Source: an uncultured SAR86 cluster bacterium
GTDB lineage: Bacteria; Pseudomonadota; Gammaproteobacteria; Magnimaribacterales; AG-339-G14
DNA length: 63,590 nucleotides
Reading direction: 5' to 3'
Assembly: GCA_949373255.1 (NCBI GenBank)
Contig: CASICS010000008.1
Location: forward strand, 1-63,590
Positions 63,524 through 63,590 of this stretch are shown here, piece by piece. The position numbers and the translations under genes were made by a program. The notes beneath the pieces were generated by a model, which saw only the letters and a program-made list of their open reading frames with translations, was not told where the DNA came from and did not search any database. Numbering within the stretch: the stretch's first letter is position 1; each line of letters begins with the position of its first letter.

Positions 63524-63588
63524 TCAATAAGTAGTTCTTCCTCTAATTCAATTTGATTGCTAGACGAACCAATCAGAATTTTATAATT
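63520..63588 (-). CDS. C-terminal tail of a minus-strand gene, possibly GH3 glycosidase
   Basis: The last 22 codons of a gene continuing beyond the window: NYKILIGSSSNQIELEEELL then a stop. The pattern Y-x-I-x-x-G-x-S-S near a C-terminus resembles the fibronectin-III-like end of GH3 beta-glucosidases. With the adjacent sugar symporter and sugar oxidoreductases this is plausible, but the fragment is too short for certainty. Confidence 0.4.
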   Translation of the reverse strand, partial: NYKILIGSSSNQIELEEELLID

Positions 63589-63590
63589 TC

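Noticed and set aside
1-63590. CRISPR array, transposase, integrase or phage genes
   Set aside because: No regularly spaced repeats and no recognisable protein of these types were seen on either strand.

Overview
This is an AT-rich window (roughly two thirds A+T by eye) from a gammaproteobacterium. RpoH, HspQ, ZapE, RppH, MetX-MetW, EF-P with Lys34, YaaA and a TtpC/ExbB/ExbD/TonB cluster all fit that class. The low GC, tight packing (many 1-8 nt overlaps, no gap above about 200 bp once starts are corrected) and several TonB-dependent receptors suggest a streamlined marine lineage such as SAR86. That placement is inference; no 16S or phylogeny is available here. No stretch longer than 300 bp lacks a gene.

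Layout. 1-5.4 kb: signalling (a cut-off DHp-REC-GGDEF protein, a CheY-like protein, a hybrid kinase), a free TonB C-terminal-domain protein and a CBS protein. 5.4-8.6 kb: nadB, a small membrane protein, a Bax inhibitor-1/YccA protein and a PNPOx-like flavoprotein. 8.7-15.1 kb: uvrD overlapping a TRAP binding protein, then the TRAP permease genes with an M19 dipeptidase on the other strand. 15.2-24.7 kb: housekeeping genes (yaaA, a dienoyl-CoA isomerase-like crotonase, cysQ, rpoH, thiSG, trmB, rdgB, metWX, YggT, proC, yggS). 24.7-27 kb: argS and efp. 27.1-32.4 kb: a six-gene TonB energising operon (DUF3450, TtpC-like, ExbB, ExbD, TonB, TPR). 32.4-38.4 kb: folA, thyA, lgt, a TSUP permease, an NRDE protein, rppH, a HAD phosphatase and an aminotransferase. 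38.4-40.3 kb: an inverse-autotransporter barrel with no passenger, followed by a separate secreted protein. 40.3-48.8 kb: hspQ, zapE and a run of small oxidoreductase and detoxification genes with a MarR-like regulator.

48.8-58.5 kb is a minus-strand TonB-receptor and metal-handling region. It holds a large receptor, a Met-rich outer-membrane protein, a MerC-like protein, a ZnuD-like receptor whose signal peptide is out of frame, and a CsoR / MerT-like / HMA / outer-membrane-protein cassette. That cassette lies between tRNA-Phe and a partial copy of a tRNA 3' end, and a CsoR-type operator sits at its first gene. 58.6-63.6 kb looks like a carbohydrate-use locus: a FAD oxidoreductase and a GPH-family sugar transporter, both apparently starting at AUU, a Gfo/Idh/MocA-aldo/keto reductase fusion, a small membrane protein and the tail of a probable GH3 glycosidase.

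How the parts work together. The ExbB/ExbD/TonB operon would energise the TonB receptors at 49-55 kb. The CsoR cassette would sense copper and move or chelate metal. The 58-63 kb genes would import and oxidise or reduce sugars. The most unusual observations are the tRNA-flanked metal cassette with its operator, the split inverse autotransporter, three genes with no ATG/GTG/TTG at the position homology requires, the frameshifted ZnuD-like receptor and the two-enzyme fusion.
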